A stretch of 64,000 nt of DNA from positions 3,655,580 through 3,719,579 of the forward strand of contig NC_049989.1 in the NCBI RefSeq assembly GCF_000003815.2, in the 5' to 3' direction. Shown here piece after piece: positions 13,402 to 24,600 of the stretch. Numbering within the stretch: the stretch's first letter is position 1; each line of letters opens with the position of its first letter. This DNA comes from Branchiostoma floridae (taxonomy: Eukaryota; Chordata; Leptocardii; Amphioxiformes; Branchiostomatidae). The translations under genes and the position numbers were made by a program. The notes beneath the pieces were generated by a model. The model was given only the letters and a program-made list of their open reading frames with translations, searched no databases and was not told where the DNA came from.

Positions 13402-14377
13402 ATGTCTCAGTCTACCGATCCCTCCTCCCCAGCCCAGGCGGCGTCAGAGGCCATGTCCACCGGAGAAATTAAACAAGACCCGGCACCTTGTATCAAAGCA
13501 GGTAACTAACGTTACACATTATGCACGATTTGCCTGTCAAATCTTCGAACCTGAGGACCTTTGCAAAACTGATGGTAGTAACACGTTCGCCGATAAAAAG
13601 AGTTTCGAAGATTTTCTCCCCATACTGATTTTACTTTATTTGCCTAATTTGAATAAAAAGCGAGAATATTTATTTTACCACCAATTGGAAGGGTGATTGA
13701 ATAACAGGGTACAAAAGAATAATAATGATTTGGGCTTGCAGACCATTGAGGAAGAAACAAATGTGCAATGTTCTGGTGTACCTGTAAATGCATTTACTGT
13801 TATGGTGGTTTCATTTTGCGATTGTAGTTCTTTTGAAATGTTTTGAAGTTTGTGGATTAAACAATTCTGTAATATACGTACAGAAGAATAAATGATATAG
13901 AAAACACAAGGTGTTATGAGTTCTCTGTAAATTTGATGGCTCAAATTATACTGTGATATATATAGTCATGAGTAATTAAATTTTTTACTTTAACAATAAT
14001 TATTCTATTGATAAGTCATAAATCAATGGCTAACCTTGACACAATGACCAAGGGATGATGATGATGAAAATGATGATCATTGATGATGATAACGATGATC
14101 ATTGATAATTATGATGATGATTATGATGATCATTAATGATGATGGTAATGATGATGATCGTTGATGCTAATGATCATTGATGATGATGATGAAAATGATG
14201 ATCATTGATGATGATGATGATTGTTTATCAACAGGTGTACCCACAGAGGTGCTGGCCAAGTTGCAGTCCAACTTTGAAGCTGGAGTAAATTGCCCTTTCC
14301 AACATTGTGGCGTGCCAGGGATTCGAACCTATAACCTTCACATTGTAATCCAACAACAAACCACATCTTACTTATAG
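13402..14377 (+). pseudogene. Truncated bleomycin hydrolase copy A / possible chimeric mini-gene
   Basis: Exon 1 (13402-13501, ATG to a GT donor, phase 1) encodes an N terminus nearly matching the intact gene (MSQSTDPSSPAQAAS). Exon 2 begins at 14235 with a good acceptor and matches the intact exon 2 (GVPTEVLAKLQSNFE) up to 14279. There the duplication breakpoint replaces it with SINE-derived sequence. The frame stays open to TAG at 14375-14377, giving a predicted 80-residue protein with none of the protease catalytic residues. AATAAA follows at 14463. It keeps the ETS-site promoter. As a protease it is dead; whether the short chimera is made cannot be told from sequence. Confidence 0.75.
14055..14222. 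repeat. GAT/ATGATC-rich simple repeat
   Basis: Imperfect (GAT)n with interspersed GATCATTGAT palindromes in intron 1 of BLMH-A. A shorter version (about 22222-22262) sits at the same place in the intact copy, so it predates the duplication. Confidence 0.8.
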
Positions 14378-14535
14378 GTCACACACATTATAGGTGGGGA
14401 GAAACATGATCATGTACAGATTATGAAGACTAGGACTGAGTTTGCATAACTATTGTGAAGGAAATAAAGTCATAAAATGGCTCTCCTCAAAGTTAGTTCA
14501 CCCCAAGGACTAGGAGCATTAAGTATTGTACATTA

Positions 14536-15785
14536 GGCCACGTTGATTTGATTATATGGATGACATCCGCGCTCGCACCAATTTTCGGCCATTTCCAAAA
14601 AAAAAAAGTTTTCCACCACACAATAAATTGTGCAAAGCAGCTGTAAAATGAGCACAAATATTCCGTAGATTGAAAAAAAAGTATCAGAAAACAGCTAACT
14701 AATGCCATAACTATAGAATGCCAAATTGAATCTAAAGTCAAAGAATAAGATGTGAAAGGACAGAAAGAAAAAAAAAATCTATTGTTGGTTGGGGCAGGTA
14801 CCAGTACAGAAAATTCAGGTCCAGAGGATCATTTCCAGGTCTGGACATGAACCTGGACCTGATTGTCTGTGGAAACTTGAGAACTGGCAATACTCAAAAC
14901 AATGGTAATTGGTCAATTTTGCTACAAAGGAATCTGTTTGATGAATTATTGGACTCCCACTGCATTTTAAAATCCCATCTACATGTAATAAAGGCTAACT
15001 GTCTCTGTACCTTTGACTGTAGAAACTTGGTGCAATTGACTATAAACTCTACTTGACATNNNNNNNNNNNNNNNNNNNNNNNNNNNNNNNNNNNNNNNNN
15101 NNNNNNNNNNNNNNNNNNNNNNNNNNNNNNNNNNNNNNNNNNNNNNNNNNNNNNNNNNNCGGTTATATTCCTCTCTATTTGTTCCATTTCTACGATTTTC
15201 CAGCGATTCGGAGTCTGGTAGAGACTACCTATACAGACGGATAGAACAGTTTCCATGCTTTTGACTTGTTCTTGCGTGAGCCACTGTTACTGATCTAATC
15301 GTATCTACCCTCTCAATACGTAATAGTATACATTAGTACGACATTTGTATCATGGTGAACATACTGTACAGTACTGTAATACAGTTGGTCGTATGAAAAA
15401 ATTACATGTGTGTCTTCAGTCAAGACTTCACCGTAGTAAGTATGTCAAACATTTCATTATACAGTGACAAAGACAGTAGTAGTATGTACATGGAGCGGAA
15501 AAGGGGCACCTTAGGCGGCGCCAGCAGACCAAATATTCGCGGTGGATTTAATTTCGCGGTGAAGCGGTCGCCGCGAAAACCGCGAATATTAATCCACCGC
15601 GAATATTTCTGCATTTACAGTACCATACTATGTGTGTTAAGTCCTATGTTCAACCTTCCTGGCCACTTTGATTTCATACTGAAGGCAACTTTTTTTTTTG
15701 GCCAAACTTTTTTTTTATTCGCTCGCTTTGCATCAGTTTTGGAGTTCCCGGAGGATGTCATCCATATAATCAAATCAACATGGCC
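14536..15785. mobile_element. Harbinger/Tourist-like non-autonomous element with TTA target duplication
   Basis: Inverted ends GGCCACGTTGATTTGATTAT and its complement at the right end (ATAATCAAATCAACATGGCC) match over more than 30 bases. TTA flanks both ends (14533-14535 and 15786-15788), typical of PIF/Harbinger elements. The equivalent place in the left unit (about 7853-7862) is uninterrupted. The element contains the 100-N gap, so its length is uncertain, and no transposase reading frame is visible. A fragment near 14788-14870 (GGTACCAGTACAG, CAGGTCCAGAGGATC) matches the hAT-like element at 50572-51590, so it is itself composite. Confidence 0.75.
15060..15159. other. Assembly gap (100 N)
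   Basis: A run of exactly 100 undetermined bases inside the Harbinger-like element. The true size is unknown. No coding exon is interrupted. Confidence 0.98.
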
Positions 15786-16045
15786 TTAGGTGTGTTGAAA
15801 AGTTAAACTAACATGAACATTATTTTGATGTGATTTTGAAGGTTTTGAATTAAATTATTGCGTGTTTGCAAATGTGATGATTTGAACCAAACATTATATG
15901 TTTGCTACTGTAGAATCTATTATGCCGATCATCTAGGGTTTAGTTATAATCACACCTCATTAAAAAAATGCAAGTTAAAACAAAAGTGTTGCATTACTAT
16001 TTCTAGTGCATGTTTATGTATTGGCCTTTAGGATTACAAAGTTAC

Positions 16046-16170
16046 CAGTGGGCAAGTATAATACCAGTGGGCAAGTATAATATCAGTGGGCAAGTATAAT
16101 ACCAATGGGCAAGTATAATACCTGGTGAGTGGGCAAATAGAATATCAGTGGGCAAGTATAATACCAATGG
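16046..16170. repeat. 19-base minisatellite
   Basis: Six to seven imperfect copies of CAGTGGGCAAGTATAATAC. It forms the left part of an insertion absent from the paralogous left unit, where CCAG and CATTTTCC are directly adjacent near 8172. Confidence 0.85.
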
Positions 16171-16468
16171 GGCTTTAAGGCATTTAGAGGCTGTTAGGGT
16201 TTAACAATATTGAAGAACATGTTACATCAATAACATGTTATTTTGGTTTTGTCTTAAATAGTCATAGTTGCTGCTGCATTAGGTTTTTGATTGGATTTAC
16301 ATTAAATATGTTTTTGCAAAATTGGGCCAAATTCTTATAATATTGGTAAGTTCATCTATTTTTGCAGGGATAGAAGTGGGAAGAATAGTTTTCCCTAAGT
16401 TTTATGTTTGGAGATAAAACAATTGTATTGTACAGTACATGCTGTAGTCATATATTAGAAATACATTT

Positions 16469-17347
16469 CAGAGGCGGCGGCAGCAAATTTCGTATGGGGG
16501 GGCGAACTTTACTGACAGAATTTTGCTGCACATGTAGCGCCGAAGGCGCTACCAGTCGCGGCAAAGGCACGACAATCCTATGGGGGTCTGGGGGCATGCT
16601 CCCCCGGGGAAAATTTGAAATCTTGACCCTCTAAAACGCCATTTCCTGCGTTTTGACGGGCAACTTTTGCTGCCAGACTAACCTAAGTTTGATGGCAATT
16701 CTGTAAGAAAGACACATGGTTTTTAGTAGCGAGGGCGATGCCCCCAAAATATTTTCACGATTTCGAGTACCGAAGATGCGAGCTGTCGCAAGGTTGGTCT
16801 GGGGAAATTTCGAAATCTGCACCCTCTGAAATGGCATTTTCTGTATTTCTAGGGACAAATTTTACTGGCAGACTATGCTAAATCTAATGCCATTTTTGTC
16901 AAAGAGAGAAATTGTTTGAGGGCGATGACCCACACAAATTTTCGCCATGTCGTTGTGAGCGCCCAAGGCGCAAGTTATCGCTAGGGAGGTCCGGAGAAAA
17001 TTTTGAAATCTTGACCGTCTGAAACGTCATTTCCTGCATTTGGGGGCCACATTCTGCTTGTAAACTAAGCTAAGTACGATAGTAAGATTCAGTTAAAAAG
17101 ATTTTTGAGAGCGACACTCCCGCAACATTTGCCCTGCGACGGAGACGCGGGCCGTCACAAGGGAGGTCTGGCGAAATTTTGAAATCGGGACTCTGAAACG
17201 CCATTTCTTGCATTTTTGGGGGTAAATTTTGCCGTTAGACGAGCTTGATTTAATGAAATTTCCATCATCAAAAAAATACAAAAGGTTTCAGCTTGCTTTT
17301 CTGGGGGGGCGTCGCCCCCCCTGCCCTTCCCGGTGCCGCCGCCACTG
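16469..17347. mobile_element. GC-rich-ended DNA element with internal 190-base tandem repeats
   Basis: The left end CAGAGGCGGCGGCA and the right end (reading inward on the other strand) CAGTGGCGGCGGCA form terminal inverted repeats followed by G-runs. The interior holds four diverged units of about 190 bases, each with GAAATCTTGACCCTCTAAAA-like and CCATTTCCTGC-like segments (near 16616, 16812, 17004, 17180). No transposase frame is seen. CATTT borders both ends. I do not assign a superfamily. Confidence 0.55.
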
Positions 17348-17658
17348 CATTTTCCTGGTGACATGAATTTACAGTCGAGAGGTCACTGTGAAATAAAACT
17401 GCTACAGATGTTTCAAGATTTACAGTAACATTTGCCCTCACTTTTGCAAAAGACTTATAGCATGAATTCAAATAAATAGAATATGTAATACATTTATAGG
17501 CAGCAAGCTTGTCCAAACAGCAAGTGAAACGTTGCTGCACAGCAGGTAAAAATTTCCACAATGACATTCAAAGTGACAAATGTTGAAAGGGCCTTTCAAC
17601 AACTCAGAGCAATATCTAACTTCAATGCAAGTAACAGTTGCAGGTTTATGTTAAATGA

Positions 17659-20600
17659 TTAATATTCCTTCAGAAGACTCTTCATGATGCTGACTGAGGA
17701 TCCTCTGTAGCTTGACCCAAAGTGATTCCTGAAAATTACAAAAGGAAGAAATCAACTCAAGTGAAACAAGGCTCATAACATTTGCTTCACTCTTATCATA
17801 GAATTCGATACATGTCAGGGCAGGGTCAGCATGTTACATTATTGTCTGTGTGATGAATTGAGAAATATATGAAAATAATTAAAGTATTCATCATCGACAT
17901 TTGCTCATGACTGAGCAATAAAGTTTCATGTCAGATCAAGCCTCAGTTACTATCTGTGGATGACAGTGTCTCATGTGTAGCCTCTCTTTACGTTGCTGTC
18001 TTCTAGTTGGATGGGTCCTAGAGACAGGCCTGATTTGAGCCTACTTCACACTCACCAGTGATTCAAGTAGTGGAAGAGTTTGTACAGTTCATGCCTTGCC
18101 TCCCAGCCAGGAGCTTTTGGAAGAAGTTTGTGGTACGCTGAAAAAAACCTTCCTCCGAATCCTCCAAACATTGAGGCTATAGCCAACTCATACTCATGGT
18201 GGCCATAGAAGGATGCTGGATCAAATATAACTACAGAAAAAGAAGGAAAACACACATCAGATTTTAGGACAATGTGTAATGAATGTGCAAAGCCATATGC
18301 CAGAAAGCCTAAACCTCCGTCACAAAGCGTGAAAATTCATTGGCCAAGTGACACTAACCCGGTCCTTTATCATTCTCAGCAGCATTCCCTCCCCAGAGGT
18401 CTCCATGTAGTAGTGACGGGCTCACTTTCAGACCCTCGAAAAACTTTGGCAGCTTCCGCTCCAGCTGGGGCCAAAGGTCACGAGTCTCTCTGTCATGGTA
18501 CTGGTGATGAGACAGAGGGTAAAAGTTCATGTAATCAGGTTATTTGCAAATTATGATTTTCAGTTTTTATGTATTATTAATGACATGCCTTTATAGATTT
18601 TTCATGCATGACATTAAGATTTGTGTATAATATATTTGAGTGTAGTGGCAGCAATAGACTCACATCTTTCTCTACCAGATCCAACTGGAGTTTCAGTTTC
18701 CTGGTTGCATAGAAGGACTGGAAAGAAAAACAGCATTTATCACAGTGACTATGAATGATGTTAGCATTTAGATATCAAGTTCTACAAGTATAACATCAAT
18801 GACGAAACAGACGTGCAATATATTAACATGATTAAATGTAAATTAATATCAATTTTGCTATTTTGTATCACTCTACAATGAACCTTTCATTAATTGGCCT
18901 ACTTATCAGAACAATTTTCATTACTTTATCTACAACTTTGAACAACCATAGGAGAAAAATAGGGAAAAACCTACTACGTACCACCCAGTCATCCGACCAT
19001 GTGTTATCCTGGGGGATGGCACCGCAGCATGTTTTCGTGTGGAAGCCAAACTGTGACACGTACGCTGGCGCCGCATCCCCGCCATGTCCGACTCTGGACG
19101 AACCAGCTGCTGCCTTTTTAGCCACCTCTTCATTGTGGAGATGCAGTCTGTAGTACAATGCAGGGGAAACTGTCAGATGTTATCATGACTGATGATAGGA
19201 TGGACAAACATCCTGTATATTTGCATGGGAAGTACCCCTGTCCCTGTGGGACTTAGTGCGCCAGTAGACGAGAGGGTGGAGAAGGAAGTGCACACCCCTC
19301 CTTCACCTTAAAAAGTCACGTGCAAGCCAGGCAAACGGCTCACCTAACCCACCCTGTCTGCCGTAACCATTGTCTTACGAGACAGATGGATGCCAACCAC
19401 TGTACTCTAAATGGTTCCGTCTGTCATCATATCATCCTTTTCGATTATCAAAATCCAGACAATATAATGATTTATACCTTGCCATTTGTTCTCCCAGTTG
19501 ATCAGCATATGACCTCAGGCCCCCCATGTCTACATGTTCCATAATCAGCATGGCTCCTCTTCCTCGTGGGTCATCTAAAACCTATAGAAGAACGTTTCTA
19601 TTAACAAAATTGTAAGAGCACTTGTCATCAATATCATGAACATGCCAGCACCAACAAGTTGGTCCATACAAACTGAAAGACATACAGTATCGTGACAGTG
19701 ATATATAATTCATGATGTGCTTGTCCAGTTTGCCTATTTTCTGACTAGTACTAGTACACCATCTTTGCCTCACATCATGTCACTCAATTATTCCAATAAC
19801 TTCAAACACATGCCAAGACAAACAAACAAACAGACTGGAAACAATACCTCCATTTTCATGAAGGCAAATAAGAAATTGACATGATATAACTGTTAGTCTT
19901 TGAAGAACAAATGCTTCACTCACACATGCTTGTCTGGATAAAATTGAGAAATGAGATAGAGAGAGGGAACAAAAGAAAGACAGGAAGACATCTAGATAAA
20001 CACCTCTAACCTTGATAGGTTTAGGCACTGTTACAGCACCAGTAGCTGCTATGGCCTCCAAACTGGCATTTTCTCCTTCAAACATCACTCTTGCCTAGAA
20101 AACACACATTAGAAATGAAAGAACATAATTACATGGTCACATGCCATGAGGCCTTCTTAATTGGTTAGCAATGGCCCATTTCTTGTTCATTGCTTCAAGT
20201 ATCAGATGTCAAACTGAACTAGTAATAATTGTAATAAAAGTATAGGAAAGTACTAGTAGTTAATGACTATTTCAATTAAAAGATTTCCCAAGCAATGTAC
20301 CAACATCAAGGTCTTTAACATCATCAAGGTTGCATTCAAATACTGTAAATGCCTTAAAGTTCAGCGGGACATCATCATTTACTTTTGCAACAGGGACTCA
20401 AGACGAAAGGTTGTGTTTGTGGTATACGGTTGAAACAGGATGGACAGAATATGCATTTCACAGTGTTTTCAAGTACATTTGTGGTGACAACATTTTTTAA
20501 CAGCTAAAAACACTGCAAATATTTCAACATTTACAGTATGCCTTACCCCCTTGTCACCGTTCATCTTGACAAAGAACTTCCCCTGATCAGTCTCGTACCC

Positions 20601-20684
20601 CTCGCCATGGTTGATACAGCCGCCTCCGCCACCGATGGGCCGCAGTTTCGTCGTGTTCAACTCTCTCTTCAGAAGATCCTCCAT
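17659..20684 (-). CDS. FN3K: Fructosamine-3-kinase (FN3K family), copy B
   Basis: Eight exons with the same lengths and phases as copy A: 20684-20547, 20094-20011, 19581-19478, 19147-18982, 18717-18664, 18500-18359, 18230-18056, 17728-17659, again 310 residues. The glycine-rich loop, HGDLWGGN and FDPASFYG are all kept, so it should be an active ketosamine kinase. Differences from copy A are few and mostly conservative: Gln for His in the exon 1 segment [16 protein letters not shown] for [10 protein letters not shown] in exon 5, EYELAIA for EFEMAIA in exon 7, and a C terminus MKSLLKEY closer to the family's basic end. It is divergent from the intact BLMH with 971 bases between start codons. 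The protein is clearly FN3K family; orthology to FN3K or to its vertebrate paralogue FN3KRP cannot be settled here. Confidence 0.9.
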
Positions 20685-21655
20685 GGTGCTGGTATGGATG
20701 ACTCTCCTACGTGTATCTAACGCTAATTCATGTACATGAAAGAATGGTTCAAAGCTTTATGTTAGCCATGAACTTCAAATTCTATTATACCTACAGTAAC
20801 ATCTCAAATGGAGGTATTGCTTTTACGATATAATAATACTTTGATACTTTTTTATGTTAGACTTGTCTACATTGCACATCAAATCCTACACCACTCTCAC
20901 ATGTAAAATCATAATCATAATAATTGATGTGCAACCATATAGCACAGGTTGTCAATCAACCCTTGAATGCATCTCATACTATGCCCCATACTTTGAATAT
21001 GAAGACCTTTAAATCGCACGTTCAAAATGAACATATTGACATAAAGGGGCTAGACAAAAACAAAACTATTTTGATACAATGTAATATGATCAAACGCTTA
21101 TTGCTTTAGCTGCCCCGCCCCCTGTCTCTTTCAACGAGAATAACATTTCGGATTTAATTTCCGAATTCCGTGCTATCAATTGCATCAAGACATTTGCACA
21201 AAAAAGAGCACATATCATAAAGATTAACACAACTTCTACCGTGAGATCTCTTCTTCAGACAGCGACCCAGTAACTTGAACCTTACTGGAGCTAAACTCAT
21301 CAACTCATGATCATCAATTCCATCAGAACCTGACCTTTGACATGGAACCGGAGGATGGGTAGCATCTAAACAACAATAAACAATAAATCGATGGGTGAAA
21401 TTTTCTAAATTCACAACGTATTTTTCAGATTTAATCACTTAAATACTCTTATGGATATCATTTTATTTTTAATACAAATATTATTTAATTTTGTATTGAA
21501 AATAAACTCTTTAACGATGTTAGAACTGACTGCGTCTGGGTGCGTTTTCTTGCCGTTAATCACTCGATCGCCTTCACTTCCGGGTAGCACAAAGAACTGT
21601 CTGCGTCTTTGACTGTCGAATCTTTTTAAATTTTACAGTTTTCTGGCTAATCAGG
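20685..21655. promoter_or_regulatory. Divergent promoter region between FN3K-B and BLMH-B
   Basis: 971 bases between start codons, homologous to 12471-13401. Conserved blocks near the BLMH side include TGCGTTTTCTT, AATCACTCGATCGC and the ETS-type CACTTCCGGGTAGCACAAAG. No TATA box is evident. No other gene is seen. Confidence 0.55.
21575..21583 (-). promoter_or_regulatory. ETS-type site, copy B promoter
   Basis: CACTTCCGG (complement of CCGGAAGTG), 81 bases before the BLMH-B ATG and identical with its flank to the copy A site. Survival through intron-level divergence suggests it is functional. Confidence 0.5.
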
Positions 21656-24600
21656 ATGTCTCAGTCCAACGATCCCTCCTCCCCAGCCCAGGCGGCGTCA
21701 GAGGCCATGTCCGCCGACTCTCCGAAGGACGCGGCCGCCCAGAAACAAGACTTGGTACCTTGTAGTAAAGCCGGTAACTAAAACGATCATGACTGGCATT
21801 TTTGTTTGTGATTTTCCGATTCTGCTTTGCAGAGCTGATCAAAGGAACGATTGCGTCCAAACACAAAAAGGGGTTCCCCAGATCTTCCCTGTTTAGTTTT
21901 CGCTTTATTTGCCTAATTTTAACAAAAGGCGATAATACCAATTTACCACCAATTGGATGGGAAGTGGGGGTGGGGGTGGGGGTGGGGGGTGGTGGGTTAA
22001 TAGCACTGGTAACGTTACGAAACGAAAATAATGAGCATGCAGACCATAGCATGTTCTGGAGTAACCGTAAATGCATTTACTTTTGTTTTTGTTTCGTTTA
22101 CCCATTGTAGTTTTGCCCGCGCGTTTTGCCCTTTCCTTTATCAATATTTTTTTCTTCTTTTAATTCATTGATAATTCATAAATCAATGACTGACATTGAC
22201 CCAAAATTATTGGCCAAGGGGTGATGATGATGATGATGAAAATGATAATCATTGATGATGGTGATAATGTTTGTTTATTATCAGGTGTACCGATGGAGGT
22301 GCTGGCCAAGTTGCAATCCAACTTTGAAGACGAACCCAAAAATAGGCTGGCACAGAACGTGGCGACCTCCAATGACCTCCTGTCGGTGTGCCTGAATCGG
22401 AAGGTCACCAGTCAGATCAATCACGTCTTCCAACACAAGATCCCAACAGAGGGGAAGCCAATGACCAATCAGAAGAGCTCTGGCAGGTGTGAGGCGAAGG
22501 AGATAACCAATCATGTGCCAGATAACATCAATATTTAAAAGCATCAATATCTAAGAGCCGTTTTGAACTAAAAATTTACAGTTAAAAGTTGCCTGTTTCA
22601 AAAATATATTTGTATGTACAAAAAGCACATGGAATGGATATGTATACTTTGGTTCAATAGCACAGCACATGTATGTTGGAAATCCAGCTAAGATTTCACT
22701 TGGTTATATCTTGATGTCTGGTTAAAACATTGCGATCCTAAGTTTTCATAGTGAAAATCAACTCACCGTCAATTCTGACTGGTGTGTTACAAGATAAGCA
22801 GATGGCCATGGGGAAGCATAATGAAACTATAGTTGGCTCAACGCACCATGTGCAAGAGGATGAGTGAGTGAGTGAGTGAGTGAGTGAGTGAGTGAGTGAG
22901 TGAGTAAGTTACTGGAGAACTTTTGACTTACCTCTTTTTCTATCCACTGCCCCACAGATGTTGGATCTTTGCGTGTCTGAATGTAATGCGTGTTCCCTTC
23001 ATCAAGAAGTTTGAACTGGACGACTTTGAGTTCAGCCAAAACCACCTTTTCTTCTGGGACAAGGTAATGGCTAGAAAATTAAATTTAGAACTTAATTGAC
23101 TGACCTGTTTATGCATGTAGCATTCTTATCATTTGTACTAGTAGGTGATTGAAAAATGTACATGTATGTTTGAAGCAACATGAAATAGGAAACAGGCTTC
23201 TTAGACCACCAAAGTGTTATTTTAAATACTTCTTGTATGATTCCTTGCTTTTATTATGTATTGTTGTAGGTCCTAGGTATGAAAATCATTACGTTGTAAA
23301 GTTTGGGACACAGATTTCTACAGACTTAGTTTGAACAGCTGGTGGGATTCATGCTGATATGTATGTCTTTTACACAGATTGAGCGAGCAAACTACTTCCT
23401 GAATGCTTACGAGGAGTGTGCAAAGCGGAAAGAGCCCGTAGACGGTCGTCTCTTCCAATTCCTCCTTGCCACGCCCAACCCCATGAACGACGGCGGCCAG
23501 TGGGACATGCTGATCAACCTCATCAACAAACATGGCGTCATGCCAAAGAAATGCTTCCCAGAGTCCTTCAGTGCCACAGCGTCTAGGAGACTGAACCAAA
23601 CCTTGAACTACAAGGTCTGTCTGTCAACCTATTTTTGTCTGGCCTCCGTTGATTATTATTGACCGTAAATCAGCCTTAAAGCATCATCTTTTTTCTAAAC
23701 AGTCCAAGGAAGGTCTCTTCCATATAAGTCACATCTTTAAGTGTAAGCTGACAGAATTTTGTTCTTTTGTTCCTTTCTGTGGATCCGCTTTTCTTTTTTG
23801 TCTTCTTTTCTTTTCCTTCTTGTGGTCTTCAGCAGTTCTTATCTGTATCAAAAGGAAAGGTGGATTTTTTTCTTTACTTTTAGATCCTGATATCAAAGTT
23901 CTACTACCTGACAAGGACTACTGCATTTCTATATTCTTCTACATTTGTATAAGGATACTGTTGTCCTTCAAATTGGTAGCATTTGGGAAAGAGTGTCATA
24001 TTGAACACACAGACCACTGCAGTAGTGATTGCACAAAAGTTGTGTGGCCCAGGGCTACAGAAACAGAGATGGGTGCCACCCTATGGACCATATAGTGGTG
24101 GACGGACTTTGACTTAATAAAATATTCTGCCCCGTCTCTGCAGCTCAGGTCCTTTGCAGTGCAGCTGGCCAGCCTGGTGGAGAAAGGCGCATCACAGGAC
24201 GAACTTGACCGTGAGAAGGTCAGGATGATGGACGAGGTTAGTCAGGTTTCAAAGTCAAGTTGTTAATAGAAATTGGTTACAGTGGCTATTTTCTGATGGA
24301 GATGTAAAGACTAAAGCTAAGTTTAATTTTTTTCTCAGTCCTTTTTCCAGTCCTCTTATCAGCTAGAGGCCTGCGTAGAGCCCTTTATATTCTATCATTG
24401 ATGTTATAACTTAAATGAAATACACAGGTACAACAGGTACCCAACCAACTGGATGTATGTTTTGTATATGGTCAGAAGCTCTATGTACATGTACATGTAC
24501 ATGTAGCATCATGTACTAGTAGTTAGTCTTTCTTCTGCGACTGAGAAGAATCTGAAGTTGTACAATTTTATTCAACCAAAGCTTAAAACATGCATTGATT

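Larger units (their letters stand above)
7575..14279. repeat. Tandem duplication, left unit (FN3K-A plus 5' BLMH-A)
   Basis: The unit begins at CTGGAGTAAATT inside a SINE fragment and ends inside BLMH exon 2 after AACTTTGAAG. The same order of sequence recurs from 14280: SINE fragment, AATAAA, FN3K exons 8 to 1 on the minus strand, the divergent promoter, then BLMH exons 1 and 2. Coding parts are very similar between units; introns have diverged with many indels. Confidence 0.85.
14280..22329. repeat. Tandem duplication, right unit (FN3K-B plus 5' BLMH-B)
   Basis: Second unit of the duplication, beginning CTGGAGTAAATTGCC and homologous to 7575 onward. It is about 1.3 kb longer than the left unit, mainly because of a Harbinger-like element (14536-15785) and a repeat-rich insertion (16049-17347) that the left unit lacks. 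BLMH homology to the left unit stops after 22329; only the right unit continues into the rest of exon 2. Confidence 0.85.

Noticed and set aside
14894-15256. Frames spanning the N gap
   Set aside because: They are open only because N positions carry no stop codons.
16046-16170. CRISPR-like regularly spaced repeat
   Set aside because: The 19-base units are head to tail without unique spacers, in a eukaryotic intron-rich region. It is a minisatellite.
7575-22329. Duplication as two haplotypes wrongly joined by the assembler
   Set aside because: Possible in a highly polymorphic genome, but the junction is in continuous sequence inside an exon, the second BLMH copy is truncated, and the N gap is elsewhere. 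Kept as real, with long-read confirmation named as the test.
23649-24095. 148-codon frame in BLMH intron 4
   Set aside because: Hydrophobic low-complexity translation of T-rich intron plus a SINE fragment. BLMH exons 4 and 5 splice across it in phase.
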